Positions 23,365 through 35,469 of a stretch of 64,000 nucleotides of DNA are shown here, in pieces. This stretch comes from Daphnia carinata (Eukaryota; Arthropoda; Branchiopoda; Diplostraca; Daphniidae), in NCBI RefSeq assembly GCF_022539665.2, contig NC_081336.1, positions 3,674,221 through 3,738,220 on the forward strand, in the 5' to 3' direction. The notes under the pieces were generated by a model. That model was not told where the DNA came from, ran no database searches, and saw only the letters and a program-made list of their open reading frames with translations. The translations under genes and the position numbers were made by a program. Position 1 is the stretch's first letter. The number at the start of each line of letters is the position of its first letter.

Positions 23365-24472
23365 ATGAACAAGGTAAATTCAGCTTGGAAAAATACAAAC
23401 AAAGTAGTTGAAAATTCATTCAATTTGACTTAAATCGACTTGGAAAACAGTTTGTTATTCTCGCTGCTTTGGTCGCTGTGGCTGTTGGTGCCGAGTACAC
23501 GACTCCGGCCTACCCAGCTCCAACTTACTCAGCGCCAGCCTACACTGAAGCAGCCTACCCGGAGCCAGCGTATTCTAAGCCAGCCTACGCCGAACCAGCC
23601 TACGCCGAACCAGCCTACGCCGAACCAGCCTACTCCAAACCGAAATATGAATACGTGAGCTTTAAAATTCCTAATAAGAAAACACAACGTTTCTTCTAAT
23701 CATAATGTGCGATCAATTGGAGCAGGAACCGATGCCGTACAGCTTTGAGTGGGCCGTCAAGGATGAACCTAGCTACAATGACTACTCCCACAAGCAGGAA
23801 AGCGATGGCAACGTTGTTACCGGATCTTACCGCGTTGCTCTTCCCGACGGTCGCACTCAGATCGTCTCCTACAAAGCTGACGAATACGGTTACGTCGCCG
23901 ATGTCAAGTACGAAGGTGAAGCCAAATACGACGAGTACAAGCCTGCCTACAAGGCCGCTTACACCACTGAATCTTCCTACTCAACTGAGGCTGCCTACGT
24001 CACTGAAGCGGCTTACACGAAACCCGCTTACTCTGAGCCAACCTACTCCAAACCAGCCTACTCAGAGCCAGCTTACTCTGAGCCCACCTACTCCAAACCA
24101 GCCTATACCGAGCCGACTTACTCCAAACCGGCCTACACTGAACCAACTTACTCCAAGCCAGCCTACACCGAACCCACTTACGCTGAGCCAGCTTACTCCA
24201 AGCCCGCCTACACCGAACCCACTTATTCTAAGCCAGCCTACACTGAGCCAGCTTACTCTAAGCCAGCTTACACCGAGCCGACTTACTCTAAGCCCGCCTA
24301 CACCGAGCCCGCTTACGCTGAACCCGCTTATGCTAAGCCTGCTTACAGCGAGCCTGCTTACTCCAAGCCTGCCTACACCGAGCCCGCTTACGCCAAGCCA
24401 GCCTACACAGAGCCCGCTTACGCCAAGCCGGCCTACCCTGAATCAAACTACCCCAGCAAACCTGCCTATTAA
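23365..24472 (+). CDS. R&R cuticular protein with long YSKPAYTEP repeats
   Basis: About 319 residues. Exons are 23365-23373 (ATG AAC AAG), 23451-23654 and 23726-24472. Exon 2 gives the signal core FVILAALVAVAVGAE, then YPAPTYSAPAYTEAAYPEPAY repeats with three identical YAEPA units. Exon 3 starts EPMPYSFEWAVKDEPSYNDY. Its R&R core is GSYRVALPDGRTQIVSYKA plus DEYGYVADV, followed by about 150 residues of 5- and 10-residue units (YSKPA, YTEPT, YAEPA). The tail closely resembles that of the next gene, 26335-27604, including the end PESNYPSKPAY versus PESTYSSKPAY. The alternating Lys/Glu repeats suggest charge-paired chain contacts in the cuticle matrix (inference). Confidence 0.92.
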
Positions 24473-25600
24473 ACGCAGGTGTATGACTTGAATGGCATTT
24501 CTCATTTGAATGACGGAACGCGAAAAGCAACGGATTTTGATCAACTGCGGTGTGAATGTTCTCTGAGCAGAGCCACCTTTGCCTCTCTATAATTATTCCA
24601 TAAGATAAATCTGTAATTTATAATACGTAATAACTATTTTCAATGAAATACAAGCTATTTGTCATATACAAACTAGGACGCAGACTTTTAAAAGCTTTCT
24701 CATTTCATCACAATTTAAGGACGACCCACAGGTTTCCATTTCATTCATAGAAATTAAAGGCAAATCATAAACGATTTCAAGATTTGAAAGTCTTTCTTTT
24801 TGCATGAAAGGACAGCTGTCAAACGGATAGAGACACAAAGGCAGGATACTTAACAATGACCATCCGCCAACCATGAAATGTTTTTAAAGAAAGTAACAAA
24901 GTGATTTGAAATAAACGGTTTACTATGCCACCCTTTATTTTGAAAAAAAAAAATATGGGTTTACATAATCATAGGAGAAACACAACCGCAAGAATAAGGA
25001 ATAATTACAAGACGTGAACCCTTTCAATTCCAATCGTCTTTAAAATTTCAATGATGGGTCCTTATTCGGGGCAATCATGGGCATCCATTGTGGTTAGGTA
25101 TTATCAATTGTCTTTATGCTTCGCTCAGGTGCGTAAGTAACCGTACGCTGCCTATCGAATTGAAGCGTATAACTTAATCGTGTAACAAAAAGCTTATGTC
25201 ATTCAGCCGTAACATTATGTGTTTATTCCGCGTTTCATCCACAGTCTCTTCCTACCTTTGTCTCAATTTGAAAATAGAAATTGAGTACCAACACCCTGAC
25301 AAAGTATTGACGTCATTTTACCTGATGAAAAGTATGTGGCAATGTGTGCGTCTGTACTCGCAACACATTTATGACGTAAAAGAAACTAAACGCAATCGAA
25401 AGTAGAAAACTGGAAATAACTGTATTGTTCCTCTAACAAACAAAAATGTGTGCTGTCGTAACGATGGGCTCCTTTTTTCAAGGTTGGGGTTGCACTACCT
25501 TGACAATAGAAAAAGAAAGAGGCCTACCCACCTCTTATGAACTAAAACTTACGATTACCAACTGCGTTTAAAGCAGTTAAAAGTTATCCAGAAAAAAGGG
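24473..25600. other. intergenic spacer
   Basis: 3' flank of the preceding cuticle gene and neutral-looking spacer. I see no exon, tRNA or tandem array. An AATAAA near 24910 is too far from the stop to assign with confidence. Confidence 0.4.
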
Positions 25601-26259
25601 GAACAGGTGTGTTCTATATAGAGTAGTGCGAAGGCTCTAACTGCCACTTTCTTGTACCAAATTTAACACTTAATATCTTATAATGCAGACAAGTTTCTTC
25701 AAGGTTTGCAGTGTAAGTGGTCACGCAAATGGCCGAGAAATCTTATCATTAAATCTTTCTGTCAGATGATGAACGACGTCGTGTAGTGCAATCACTATCG
25801 ACAGTTCAATTGCCTTACTTAAATTTTCCTTTTTCTTTTTTCTTTCATGTAGTACGTTCTTTCGAAATAAAGATTTATATCTGATGTTTAGTCATGTGGG
25901 GATTTTGGGATTGCGATTACTGCTCATTGGAGACGTAGGTTAAGCACGCGTTGGATAAGAAAAAAAAAACGGACGTGTATGGCATTGGTGATCGGGGAAC
26001 ATCGTCATCGTGCTTTCCCTTTCTTTTGCATCCGGTCGACTTGGAAGTGGGAAAGGGCTTTTTTCACTTGGCACCTTCAGCGATTTGGCAATTATCTCAC
26101 TGTGAATCGCGCGTTAGCGCGTGATTCAGGGTATCGGGAATAGGCGGACGCTCTCTTTCTGCTCACGTTCACTAACTTTGTGTCGCAAAATGAAGCATGC
26201 CCTCGCTGCCCTGAAGTGATATACGCAATCACTTACGGCCTTGGGCTTGAGCTTTTTGG
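25600..26259 (+). promoter_or_regulatory. conserved upstream block shared with gene at 37113
   Basis: This stretch aligns by eye with 36400-37037 upstream of 37113-37931. It includes long shared words such as ACGCTCTCTTTCTGCTCACG and ACGCAATCACTTACGGCCTT. Inside it, 26104-26127 is an almost perfect palindrome (GAATCGCGCG..CGCGTGATTC), which is diverged in the other copy. The alignment shows that the two genes duplicated together with their 5' region. Retention of long blocks may mark regulatory elements. Confidence 0.6.
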
Positions 26260-26296
26260 TATAAAAGACTGACCAAGTTCGTTTTCATTCATCAGT
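26260..26296 (+). promoter_or_regulatory. core promoter of cuticle gene 26335-27604
   Basis: TATAAAAG at 26260-26267 and TCAGT at 26292-26296, 32 bases apart. Confidence 0.7.
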
Positions 26297-26334
26297 TCCT
26301 TTGCAGAACGAACCAATACACACCTACAATCAAC

Positions 26335-27604
26335 ATGAACAAGGTAAGTGATCAACGGCATAGCCCTGCATTTTCTGAAAAAGCAGCATTTTATTTATCC
26401 CGCTAGGATTTTCCATTGAGGATTAACTTGCATAGCTTGGAAAATTTTTTGGAACATTCAAGGAAATATTGCCAATTGTAATTCGTGTTTCTCTTATGCC
26501 CACCATCCAGTTCATTCTTATGGCCACATTGTTTGCTGTGGCTATGGCTGCCGATGTTCCAGCATATTCTAAGCCATCTTATCCAGCTCCGGCTGCTTAC
26601 CCAGCACAGGCAGCTTACCCAGCTCCGGCTGCTTATCCTGCTCCGGCTGCTTATCCTGCTCCGGCTGCTTATCCTGCTCCGGCTGCTTATCCTGCTCCGG
26701 CTGCTTATCCGGCTCCAGCTCCAGCTGCTTACCCGGCTGCAACTCCAGCTTACTCTGCTCCAGCTCCAGCTTACTCAGAGCCAGCCCCGGCTTACCCCAA
26801 AGCAGCTTACGAAGAGCCATCATACAGCAAGCCTGCTGTAGAAGATTATGTATGACTAAGTTATAAAATTCAGCTTTACGAAATATCATTCATCATTTGC
26901 GCGTACGATTATTACAGCCACAGATGCCATTCAGCTTCGCCTACGAAGTTAAGGACGATCCCACTTACCAGGACTTTTCACACAAAGAGAGCAGCGATGG
27001 CAAAGTCGTCACTGGATCTTACCGCGTCGTTCTTCCCGATGGTCGCACCCAAATTGTCACCTACAAGGCCGATGAGAACGGATACGTCGCCGATGTAAAA
27101 TACGAAGGTGAAGCCAAATACGAGGAATACAAACCCGCCTACAAACCCGCTTACACCACTGAGTCTGCCTACTCAACTGAGGCTACCTACGTTACTGAAG
27201 CAGCTTATGCCAAACCTGCTTATTCTGAGCCCAGCTACTCCAAACCAGCCTACTCCGAGCCAGCTTACTCTAAACCTGTCTACACTGAGCCAGCTTATTC
27301 TAAGCCTACCTACACTGAGCCGACTTATTCCAAACCAGCCTACACCGAGCCAACCAACTCTAAACCAGCTTACACTGAACCAGCTTACTCCAAGCCAGCC
27401 TACACCGAGCCCGCTTACTCTAAGGCAGCCTACACTGAACCAGCTTACTCTAAACCAGCTTACACCGAGCCTGCTTACGCCAAGCCAGCCTACACCGAGC
27501 CCGCTTACGCTGAACCCGCTTACGCCAAGCCTGTTTCCGCTGAGCCTACTTACGCCAAACCCGCCTACCCTGAATCAACCTACTCCAGCAAACCCGCGTA
27601 TTAA
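26335..27604 (+). CDS. R&R cuticular protein with Ala-Tyr-Pro N-terminal repeats
   Basis: About 344 residues. Exons are 26335-26343 (ATG AAC AAG), 26511-26849 and 26918-27604. Exon 2 encodes the signal core FILMATLFAVAMAAD and about 95 residues of AAYPAP repeats. Several of these are identical 18-base units between about 26625 and 26705, so this stretch is prone to slippage. Exon 3 starts PQMPFSFAYEVKDDPTYQDF, with R&R core GSYRVVLPDGRTQIVTYKA and DENGYVADV. About 140 residues of YSKPAYTEP repeats follow, ending YSSKPAY. Exon 3 resembles 23365-24472 in its tail and 37113-37931 at its start. A poly(A) signal AATAAA may be at 27918-27923. Confidence 0.92.
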
Positions 27605-29470
27605 TTAAGGATGCATGACTTCAGTATTGTTTGCCGATTGAACGAAGGAACTGCGGAAGCAACGGATTTCTAACAACTGCGTGTTGTTAGAGCAGAGCCA
27701 CTTCTTTGTTTATAATCATTTCGCGAGAGGGGTTTGTAATATATTAGACGTAACTATTTTCAATGAAATACAAAACTCTTCGAATGTATTTTCTCCAAAA
27801 CTTTTAAACGTTTTGTCCGTATAACAGACGTTTCTACATTGTAGAGATCTTGAAGTAATTGAAACTAGATTTTAAACTTCTTCGAAAATTTTTATTGACG
27901 CTAGATAGCAGCATGTTAATAAAAGGGAATGTTCAGTTGAAGGCAATAAAAAAAAAGTTTTACTGGTTACCCAATTGACAACAGGCAACAAACTCGAATC
28001 ATAAAGCAATTTTAAAAAATATTAAAGAACCTGCAAAATATAAGAAAAAAGTTGATTTCCTTTGAATTAATTCGCAACAATCTTGAACAAATTTTATTCT
28101 TTACTACAGAGTAATTCTTATGGCCACCAGATGGAAAATGATGTTCCTACTTCTTTTTGTTGGCTCGTTTTTTTTATCCAATGTGATATTTGGCAATGCT
28201 GCGTGAGCATAGTTCTTCCGGTTCGCGCGTTTCGCGCAGACATCATTTCGCCTGTCGAACAGCTCGCCATAATAAAAATCGTTTACCAGGTTCACATGGA
28301 GGAAATCTCACCACAGTCATCAGCTAATAAATAAGGGCAAGTAGGTGCAGATTAAACTTAAAAATGTTAGCTAAACATTTATAGTATTTGTAGAACCTGA
28401 TGAGATGTAAAACTAATATTCAGCTTAAAAGCTTACTTAATTAATGTTTGCCTGTCATGAAGCTAAGCATTCAGAGCTTTTACTTATTGGGGGTTTAATG
28501 ATTCAGAATTTACTGCTGAATAACAGCTACTTTAAAAAAAAATGACACCTAGGTGAAAGTATGCCCCAAACTCTCCTATAATTAACAGCTGATATTTTCT
28601 ACTCATACAAGATATACACTTGAATTTGGTAGTTTGTTCTTAATTTGGGTAGTTGTTTAAGTTCTTGTCTGGGCTTATTTGGAATTAAATGATTTATTCA
28701 TTTGGGTTTCTGACATTTAAACAGATTGCTGAATTTACAGTCATGTAGTTGAATAATCTCATGTTACAGCTGAAAGCGAAGGCAAAACTGGTAAATAATT
28801 CTTTATTTGCTTATTTGCTTGTTTTTTTTTTTTAATACCATTGCTGTAATTTTAAAGTGTTTTCTGTTGCATACAAAACGTTTGGAAGACAAGATTCAAG
28901 TAGGGCATTGAACATGATATGCAAATAAAAGGTAATGTCGGAATAGCATTCAAATGAAAAGCGTCTGTTTGTGAAAGGAGCCCTTGGTCGGTATTCGTAG
29001 TAGTGATTGAATCGTCTAAAAACCAATTTTTACTATATTTTGCGTCTATGCAGGATGGAGCTTATCTTCACACAACCAAAGCCCACGAAGTACGTACGTA
29101 CCAACGCGCTGCGGAGTAACTGGTTATGGCAATATTTTGAACTCCTCCCTGATCAGCTATGATGGGGCGTGGAATTAATCGTATGAAATGGCAGCTGAAA
29201 GGGCGCCACCCGCCCCGTAAACGACGCTCTCGAATAACATATCAACACAATCAATGCGGAGCAGAACAAGGTACCTGTGCTTGAATTTGCGAAAAAGAAT
29301 TAATGCACTTCGTCCTTCAACTAGTTTTGCCGTTACGTTTTTAAATATTTGTTCCTAGCATATTCTCGATTTGGACAAACAGCATCAGAGTGGATAAAAA
29401 AATTTAACTCTGTAGCAGTGGCACATGACATTTGTCTCAACAATAGGTGCTGAAAGCAATTGCACATCAG
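27605..29470. other. AT-rich spacer, no gene recognised
   Basis: Start of the repeat-rich island. No splice-supported coding exon was found. The open frames at 28083-28334 (+) and 28104-28295 (-) overlap each other and match no known family. Confidence 0.4.
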
Positions 29471-29479
29471 GTAGGAATG

Positions 29480-29880
29480 GAAATTAGCAGACCATGGGGC
29501 GTTGAAGCCGTCGTATACCAGGGGATTGCACAACAGATAGCGCTGAAAGGAAATGGGCAATAGATGGCGTTGAAACGTTGAGGAAAATGCGCAATTGATG
29601 GCGTTGAAACGTTGAGGAAAATGCGCAATAGATGGCATTGAAGTGATGCAGAAAGTGCGCAATAGATGGCATTGAAGTGATGCAGAAAGTGCGCAATAGA
29701 TGGCATTGAAGTGATGCAAAAAGTGCGCAATAGATGGCACTGAAGTGATACAGAAAATGCGCAATAGATGAATTGAGTGTTGGAGAAAATGCTCAACAAA
29801 CGGCGTTGAATACAGAAGAAGTTGCTCACTAGATGGCGGGCAAGTGTTGAGGTTGCGCAATAGATGGTGCTGAAACCCTA
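29480..29880. repeat. 34-bp minisatellite
   Basis: About eleven tandem units with period 34 bases (measured 29641 to 29675 to 29709). Each unit contains GCGCAATAGATGGC followed by a GTTGAA/ATTGAA word. Central units (29630-29760) are nearly identical and edge units are diverged, as expected for an expanding minisatellite. Because 34 is not a multiple of three, open frames appear in several frames on the minus strand. They are repeat artefacts. Confidence 0.85.
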
Positions 29881-32213
29881 GAGATGTCACTGATGATGAT
29901 TGCATACGGTTGGAAGAAGTTGCATGTCAAATGGGTTCTCTAAGTTTCGGACTCTATTTCGAAAAATATCCTTGTCTCAATAAGGTATACTCTGTGCGCG
30001 TGTCACGACCAGCAAGTAAAAGGAGAATGTTAAATTCCATTTGCCGCAAGTGAGTGTAAAAGTTTATGGAACTATTGTGAAAGATCATTTTTTGTGTCAT
30101 AAAAGTATTAACTATTGGTTTTGCAGGTCCTGTTACGTACTACCCATTCTCACGCTGCGTTTATAGTTGTGTGCCGCCCAATTCGTTACCTTCACCTATT
30201 TGCGAAGAGAACATCTGCTTCAAGGAAGTACATTACTGCATAGTGCATTTTTGAGATGATTCAAGCCTAAAGGACTTCTATCTCAATGGCTTCCAGCAAT
30301 GTGGTAGTCTGATAATCAATTTCGAGTTTGCCTTGTTGGCGTTATAATTTTTACCATTTTTCATTCAGTATCAGCATTTATGGTTCAACAGCTATGTGGA
30401 AAGCTATAATAAGAGAATTTAAACTGTTGGGTAAAAGGAAATCCATTGTTTATCAAGCTATGGAGTTTCATGATGGTGGTAATAACAACTATGCTGGTTC
30501 TCTTTGTGCATATTAGCTGCTGAAACTGAATGCAAATTTTCTCAGGTGTGAAAGGCTGTGCTTGTTGGATGTTTAAGTTATGGGCTGACATAATTTAGCT
30601 TTTCTTGTGGTTTAATGCTTAGTTTTCCCAACTGGTGTGATCTTAGAACCAGTGACTCTTATTTCAATCATAATGAATTACTCAGAGAATAGGTTTACTA
30701 GATCTGTTTTTGCCATCCGTCTAAAAAAATTTAGAGCTTGGACACAATCATGGAAGCAGCAACATGGACTGATTTTGAAAAGCTGCAATCCCATTTATTA
30801 TTTGATCCTTTCTGTAAGTTTTTTGTAACAAATTTTTGTTTCCTCCATCTTAAATCGTTTTAATTAATCTACGCAGTGCCGAGACGTCAACATGTTGCTG
30901 ACGTAACAACCATGAAACAGACTGTACGTCTGTATTAGTGTCGAACACGGCCATAGCAATTCACTTATCATTGACACGCACATAGGCAGTACGAAACCTT
31001 TCGGCATGGTCATAGCCGTCCACAAGTTTTGGCTATTCCAGTTTAATGGTGTTAGTAAAAAGCTGATAACCTGGAAGCCCGATTAGCGCAATCGGTTTCA
31101 GTTAGCGATTGGAAAGATGTGATCAACAATGATAAACCACTGCGCGGATTCTTTTTCACCATCTATGTACATGATACTAAAAAAGTAACAGTCGACTGAA
31201 ACTATATCAGCAATGAGTAAAAAAAAATTATTTTTTATTCATTATTATTATTATATATTTTTTTTGAATTCCTGAGATATCCATAACTGACATCGCATCG
31301 GATTTGAAAGTAACACGAACATCCATCTATAATGGCATAGAGCGCTAATTTCAAACCGAACGCTGTTGGTGTTATGTTGTAACCATCATGTGGGCAGAAG
31401 GATACTCTAATCCATTCAGTGTCACGGCACAGGAAACCCAATTCTGTCGAAAATCAAGAGTTCTGTTGGCACTCATAATACTGGTAAATCTTGATTTTAT
31501 TGAAGTTTTGGGCTTTCATTGTACATCTTTGCAATTTTGCGCAGAATATTGGCTTTATTTAGATGGACCTTCAATTAAGCAAAGAGCGATTTCAGTGTGG
31601 CATTATGAACACTGCAAAAGGATGAAAATTCCGTAATGCTTACATATTAAGTGGCTGATGAACAACTTAAGAAATAATTTGAGCAGCCCAAATTCCTTTT
31701 TCTGCACGTCTTCCATCTAGGTTTTTTGAGGAACTTGTAGGCGGCCATACCATCAACTTCCATAGAACTTCGACAAAAACGAAAGTAGTCCTGGCATCAA
31801 GTGTTGTGTTTTGGCCACTTCTTCAAACCCAAGGACTGGCAAGTAGAAACTCGTATACGTGGGCGTAAAAGGAAAGCTGAAAATACTTTCAGCAATTAAT
31901 GAAGTATGGAGCAACTGATGAGCTTTAGTCATTTTAAGTGTTGTTCATTATAGATTATCCCTCATTTCTCCATTCCGGACGCGTCGAATTTAAATGTGTG
32001 AGAAAATCAGAAGGATCATTCAACAGTCTGTAGATATGATCGGACATAGACAAGGCATTACCGAAATAGACCTGTAGTGGATCGATGGGCACGTCCGTTC
32101 GACGAATCGATGGTAGACAGCAAGGTGAGTTTCTTGACTAAATTTTTAAAAAGATATAACATCAGTCTTTTTCTATTTCAATCGATATAAAAAAATTAAT
32201 TACATAGTAGTAC
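29881..32213. other. spacer in repeat island, no gene recognised
   Basis: AT-rich DNA with an ATT/ATA microsatellite around 31225-31262. No coding exon could be supported. Confidence 0.4.
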
Positions 32214-32890
32214 AACAGTAAACAATGCTGCATAGGTTAGTAATCTGGAGAGATGAAAATTATAGCATAGTGTAGGTACATAGAGAATACTAGCTTTGGT
32301 GATGAAAAAGGATTGTGTCAGTGATAATCTATATGGCAGGCTTTCAACAGGCAGTCTGCTGCCTCCACGGTATAACCTTCCAGTTAGTGATTCAATTCAA
32401 GAGTTGAAAAATAGGAATAAACATCAGACTAAATCAAATTGTGAAAAACTACTAATGAGCTTGACCTTGCAAAGAAATCCTGTAAATCCTTGCAAAGCAA
32501 CCTTCAACTCCAGGTAAGGTGAAGCATGAAAGTAATACTTTTGCTGTACAGTTACAAACTGTATTGCGTTTTACCCTCTAGAGAAGAATTGAGATATGAT
32601 AAAACAACAATTATCAAGAAGTTTCTAGTTTTCAAATTTACAACCTGAATACCGATTTCTTTGCTAAAACCAGGTCCAACTTTACGTGGCTTCATAACTG
32701 TTTTACAGCTTCCAAGTTCTAAATAGTAAAGTTCAGAAAGCAATGCCGGCATATGAATAGTTGTAATTTGTAACCTACTTTTATTGTAAATATACCAAAA
32801 AAATGGCAAAATCTGTCGAAAACACAGGTTTCACAACACCAAGCAGTCCAGTAGACCATGACAGACGACGATGCTGTTCAGTTAAATGGG
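32214..32890. repeat. direct repeat copy 1 (about 680 bp)
   Basis: Aligns by eye over its length with 35470-36165 in the same orientation. Shared landmarks, in order: AGTAATCTGGAGAGAT, GGTGATGA, AGTCTGCTGC, AAATAGGAATAA, GAGC(T)TGACCTTGCAAAG, CAGGTCCAACTTTAC, ACTTTTATTGTAAAT and CAGACGACG. Copies differ by many substitutions and small indels, so the duplication is old. No coding capacity recognised; probably copies of a dispersed element. Confidence 0.7.
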
Positions 32891-32989
32891 CATTTAATAG
32901 GCACAGAAATAATTTTAAAACCTGAAACATAGGCATACTGAAATATTTTTAGACGTTTTTTGTGAATAATCGACGTACACATTACAGTA

Positions 32990-33405
32990 GAAACCACAGA
33001 AAAATTGTCGGGCTTATTTTTAATTTCCATGACGACTTTTCCTATTTTTTGCACGAATATTCGGTGTAATTCAAGAAACGGCTAACTTGACAAAAAAACG
33101 AGTAGCTTTTTCTGAATCAGCGTTAAATTTTGGTTATACTGTGTGATTTTCATCAAATTCCAAGAGGTGTCATTTTTTGGTCGATTTTGACAAAAGTGGT
33201 AAGGCTATAGCCTTTGCACTTTTTCATTTTTGGATAAATTTTAAATTTCGCTTAAAATGCATGATTTCGATTCAGAATTGAATGCGTATCTCGGAAATCA
33301 AATTTATTTTCCCATGGGCCTTATGGTTTTTTAATTAAGCGCAAAAAACGAAAAAATAAGAAAAGTCGGGCTTATTTAGTCGGGCTTAAAAATTTTTTCT
33401 GCAAA
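32990..33405. repeat. segment bounded by TCGGGCTTA motifs
   Basis: GTCGGGCTTATTTTTA at 33006-33021 and AGTCGGGCTTATTTAGTCGG from 33364 bracket about 400 bases of AT-rich DNA. The same word family occurs in a cluster at 301-391. Likely fragments of one mobile element family; ends and target duplications were not resolved. Confidence 0.4.
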
Positions 33406-34702
33406 AACTGACACTCATCAGACATTGGTTGAATATCCAACATATACTCAAAACTGAATGCTGAATCCGAACAAATTGCTATTTTTTCCCTAAATCAATT
33501 GTTTTTGAAATATATCGAATATTTGATGCAATGCTAGCGCGCCAGTACGCTATAGCGCTACGCAGCAGAGAAATATTAGGGATCAACCTAAAAATATTTT
33601 GGTGGACTCCATTTTCCGCAGACATCTAGCGGAGAAATCAGCTATTGCTCAGCGATCTCATGGAAATGATAGATTGTCACTTATTCTCGTTTGGCGTCGA
33701 TCGACGGTGGTAGCCATGTTGGACGTTCTGCTTGCCCCGCAGTTGAAATCTCGTAAGTTTTAATGGATGTAAGTATGCAATGCTATTATTTCTCCTGAAG
33801 ATTGTACTCGTTATGTTAATTAGCCGTTTTTAACTAAAATTGTGTCAAAACTGAAAACTGAGCGTGTCATAATTTTGTTCGAGACACCAAGCTGACGAAT
33901 TTTAAAATGGTAAGAATGGGTAAACATTTGGTTTGCTAACCAATAGTTACTTCATTTTAGTAAGTTAAACATACACCTTTTATTCTCAATGTTTTTATTT
34001 AAAGATAACAGTTGTCTGTGTGAATGCTTCACACTTGTTAATATTTTTGCAGGTTTGGTTATGTGCTGCAGCGAAAGGCCATGATAAATTGTTGGTGTGA
34101 TTGGTTCCAGTTGGTTCGGTTAGCAAGAGAAGTGGCATTCCTATGTTTTTCCGAAAACATCTTTCAGGAAATAAATGCCTTGTGATAGATTGTTAGCCTA
34201 AAATAAATTTTCGAAAATTGTTTAGTGGCACTTAAGTTTTTTATTGATCTGTTCACATTGGAGAAATGGAAGTAAGATGTAATTGCTAAAAACTTAGTTC
34301 TTTGGCTGTTGCGAGCAGGTAATGTGTGCCAATGAAGGAGATTTAGTTTTCTGTACTTTGTAGTTACAACTACTGGTGTTCATCAATTGTAAGGGAGAAC
34401 CAGGGTAAATGTCTTCATAAATTTGCGTAAAAAGAAAGTCTTTGGTTATCGTATTTTCGTTGTTCAACGGTATTTTGCCTGGTGACAAATGAAAATCGCA
34501 AATTTATTCATCTAGTGATTGCTTTCAATAGTAACGTTTTTGTAAGGAGCGAACAAAAATGAAATACAAGTTACAAAATTATATGGTGAAATTAATTTAT
34601 TGTCCCACCTCCGCCCACATTCCACCACTGATTTACATATTATGACAAACAACACATCATACAAAAACATACATATATACAAACATAAATACATACACTA
34701 AG
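33406..34702. other. spacer in repeat island, no gene recognised
   Basis: No coding exon supported. The stretch 33530-33720 is less AT-rich, but no domain or RNA structure was recognised. Confidence 0.35.
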
Positions 34703-35042
34703 TTAACTCGTTGGCTGCCAGGCCACGCAACCGTTTGGTTGCATTACTACATTCGCTACGCATCGCTCAGAAGGATCCGATGAAAGGGGGACTTGTCCGA
34801 AGACAAGTCCGGGCTGACGCGGCAATGGAAACCTTTACGGGAATGCACACCCAAGATTTCCATCACCGAGCCGACAAAGGGAAGTCCCTACGGGTGCATT
34901 GCCTATGCGCCATACGGCGAATCTTGGGCAGTGGCGCTGCCCCACCCCATGGCACATAGACCATGGAGCAGAACAGCGCGGCCCGTCCCTACAAGCTAAC
35001 AAAAAAAAAGGGGAGAAAAGTGGGTGGCAGCCAACGAGTTAA
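34703..35042. mobile_element. piggyBac-like MITE with TTAA target sites
   Basis: The 340-bp segment starts with TTAACTCGTTGGCTGCCA and ends with its exact reverse complement TGGCAGCCAACGAGTTAA. The TTAA at each end fits the TTAA target-site duplication of piggyBac-type transposons. The terminal sequence resembles the TTAACCCTTT..CTGCC ends of many family members (general family knowledge). The interior is GC-richer than its surroundings and contains the hairpin GGACTTGTCC..GACAAGTCC (34789-34810). It has no transposase, so it is non-autonomous. The open frame inside is not a gene. Confidence 0.8.
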
Positions 35043-35149
35043 CTTAAACCATACATTACAATACACACAAAACAATATAAAGCAATACCACAAGTTCCAA
35101 GATGAGATGACGCGAAGCGAAGATGAAACAAGCGACGGGTGAAAATGAG

Positions 35150-35345
35150 ATCACGATGAGGCCACAACCATGATGAGTCCCCAATGAGGCAACGGCGAAG
35201 ATGATACCACGCCAAGCAACGGCAAAGAAGAGTACAGCCAGTCCACGATGAGAAAACGGCGAAGAGCAGTCCACGACGGGGCAGCAGCGAAGTGCAGTAC
35301 ACGAGGCTATGGTGAAGTTGAAGTGAAGTTACGATGAGGCAGCGT
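35150..35345. repeat. degenerate ~28-bp tandem repeat next to the MITE
   Basis: Units of the type CAGTCCACGATGAG..AACGGCGAAGA recur about every 28 bases, most clearly at 35235-35300, with drift on both sides (35100-35380). They sit directly beside the right end of the foldback element. Open frames on the minus strand through this stretch reflect the repeat. Confidence 0.5.
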
Positions 35346-35469
35346 CAAACAGGAAAAGCGGCGCAGATGACGCGAAGATGGCGGAAACACAGGACTTGTT
35401 TGTTCACAAGTTACGCTGTGTACACAAAAAATTAAAAGAAACAAAAAACATGAAACAATGGCATAATAG

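Noticed and set aside
29480-29880. CRISPR-like array
   Set aside because: The repeats are contiguous with no unique spacers, and the DNA is eukaryotic.
29333-29905. Minus-strand protein of about 190 residues with Cys/His repeats
   Set aside because: It lies on the 34-bp minisatellite, is open in several frames and has no splice or family support.
34711-34959. Open frame inside the foldback element
   Set aside because: Non-autonomous MITE interior; no transposase motif.
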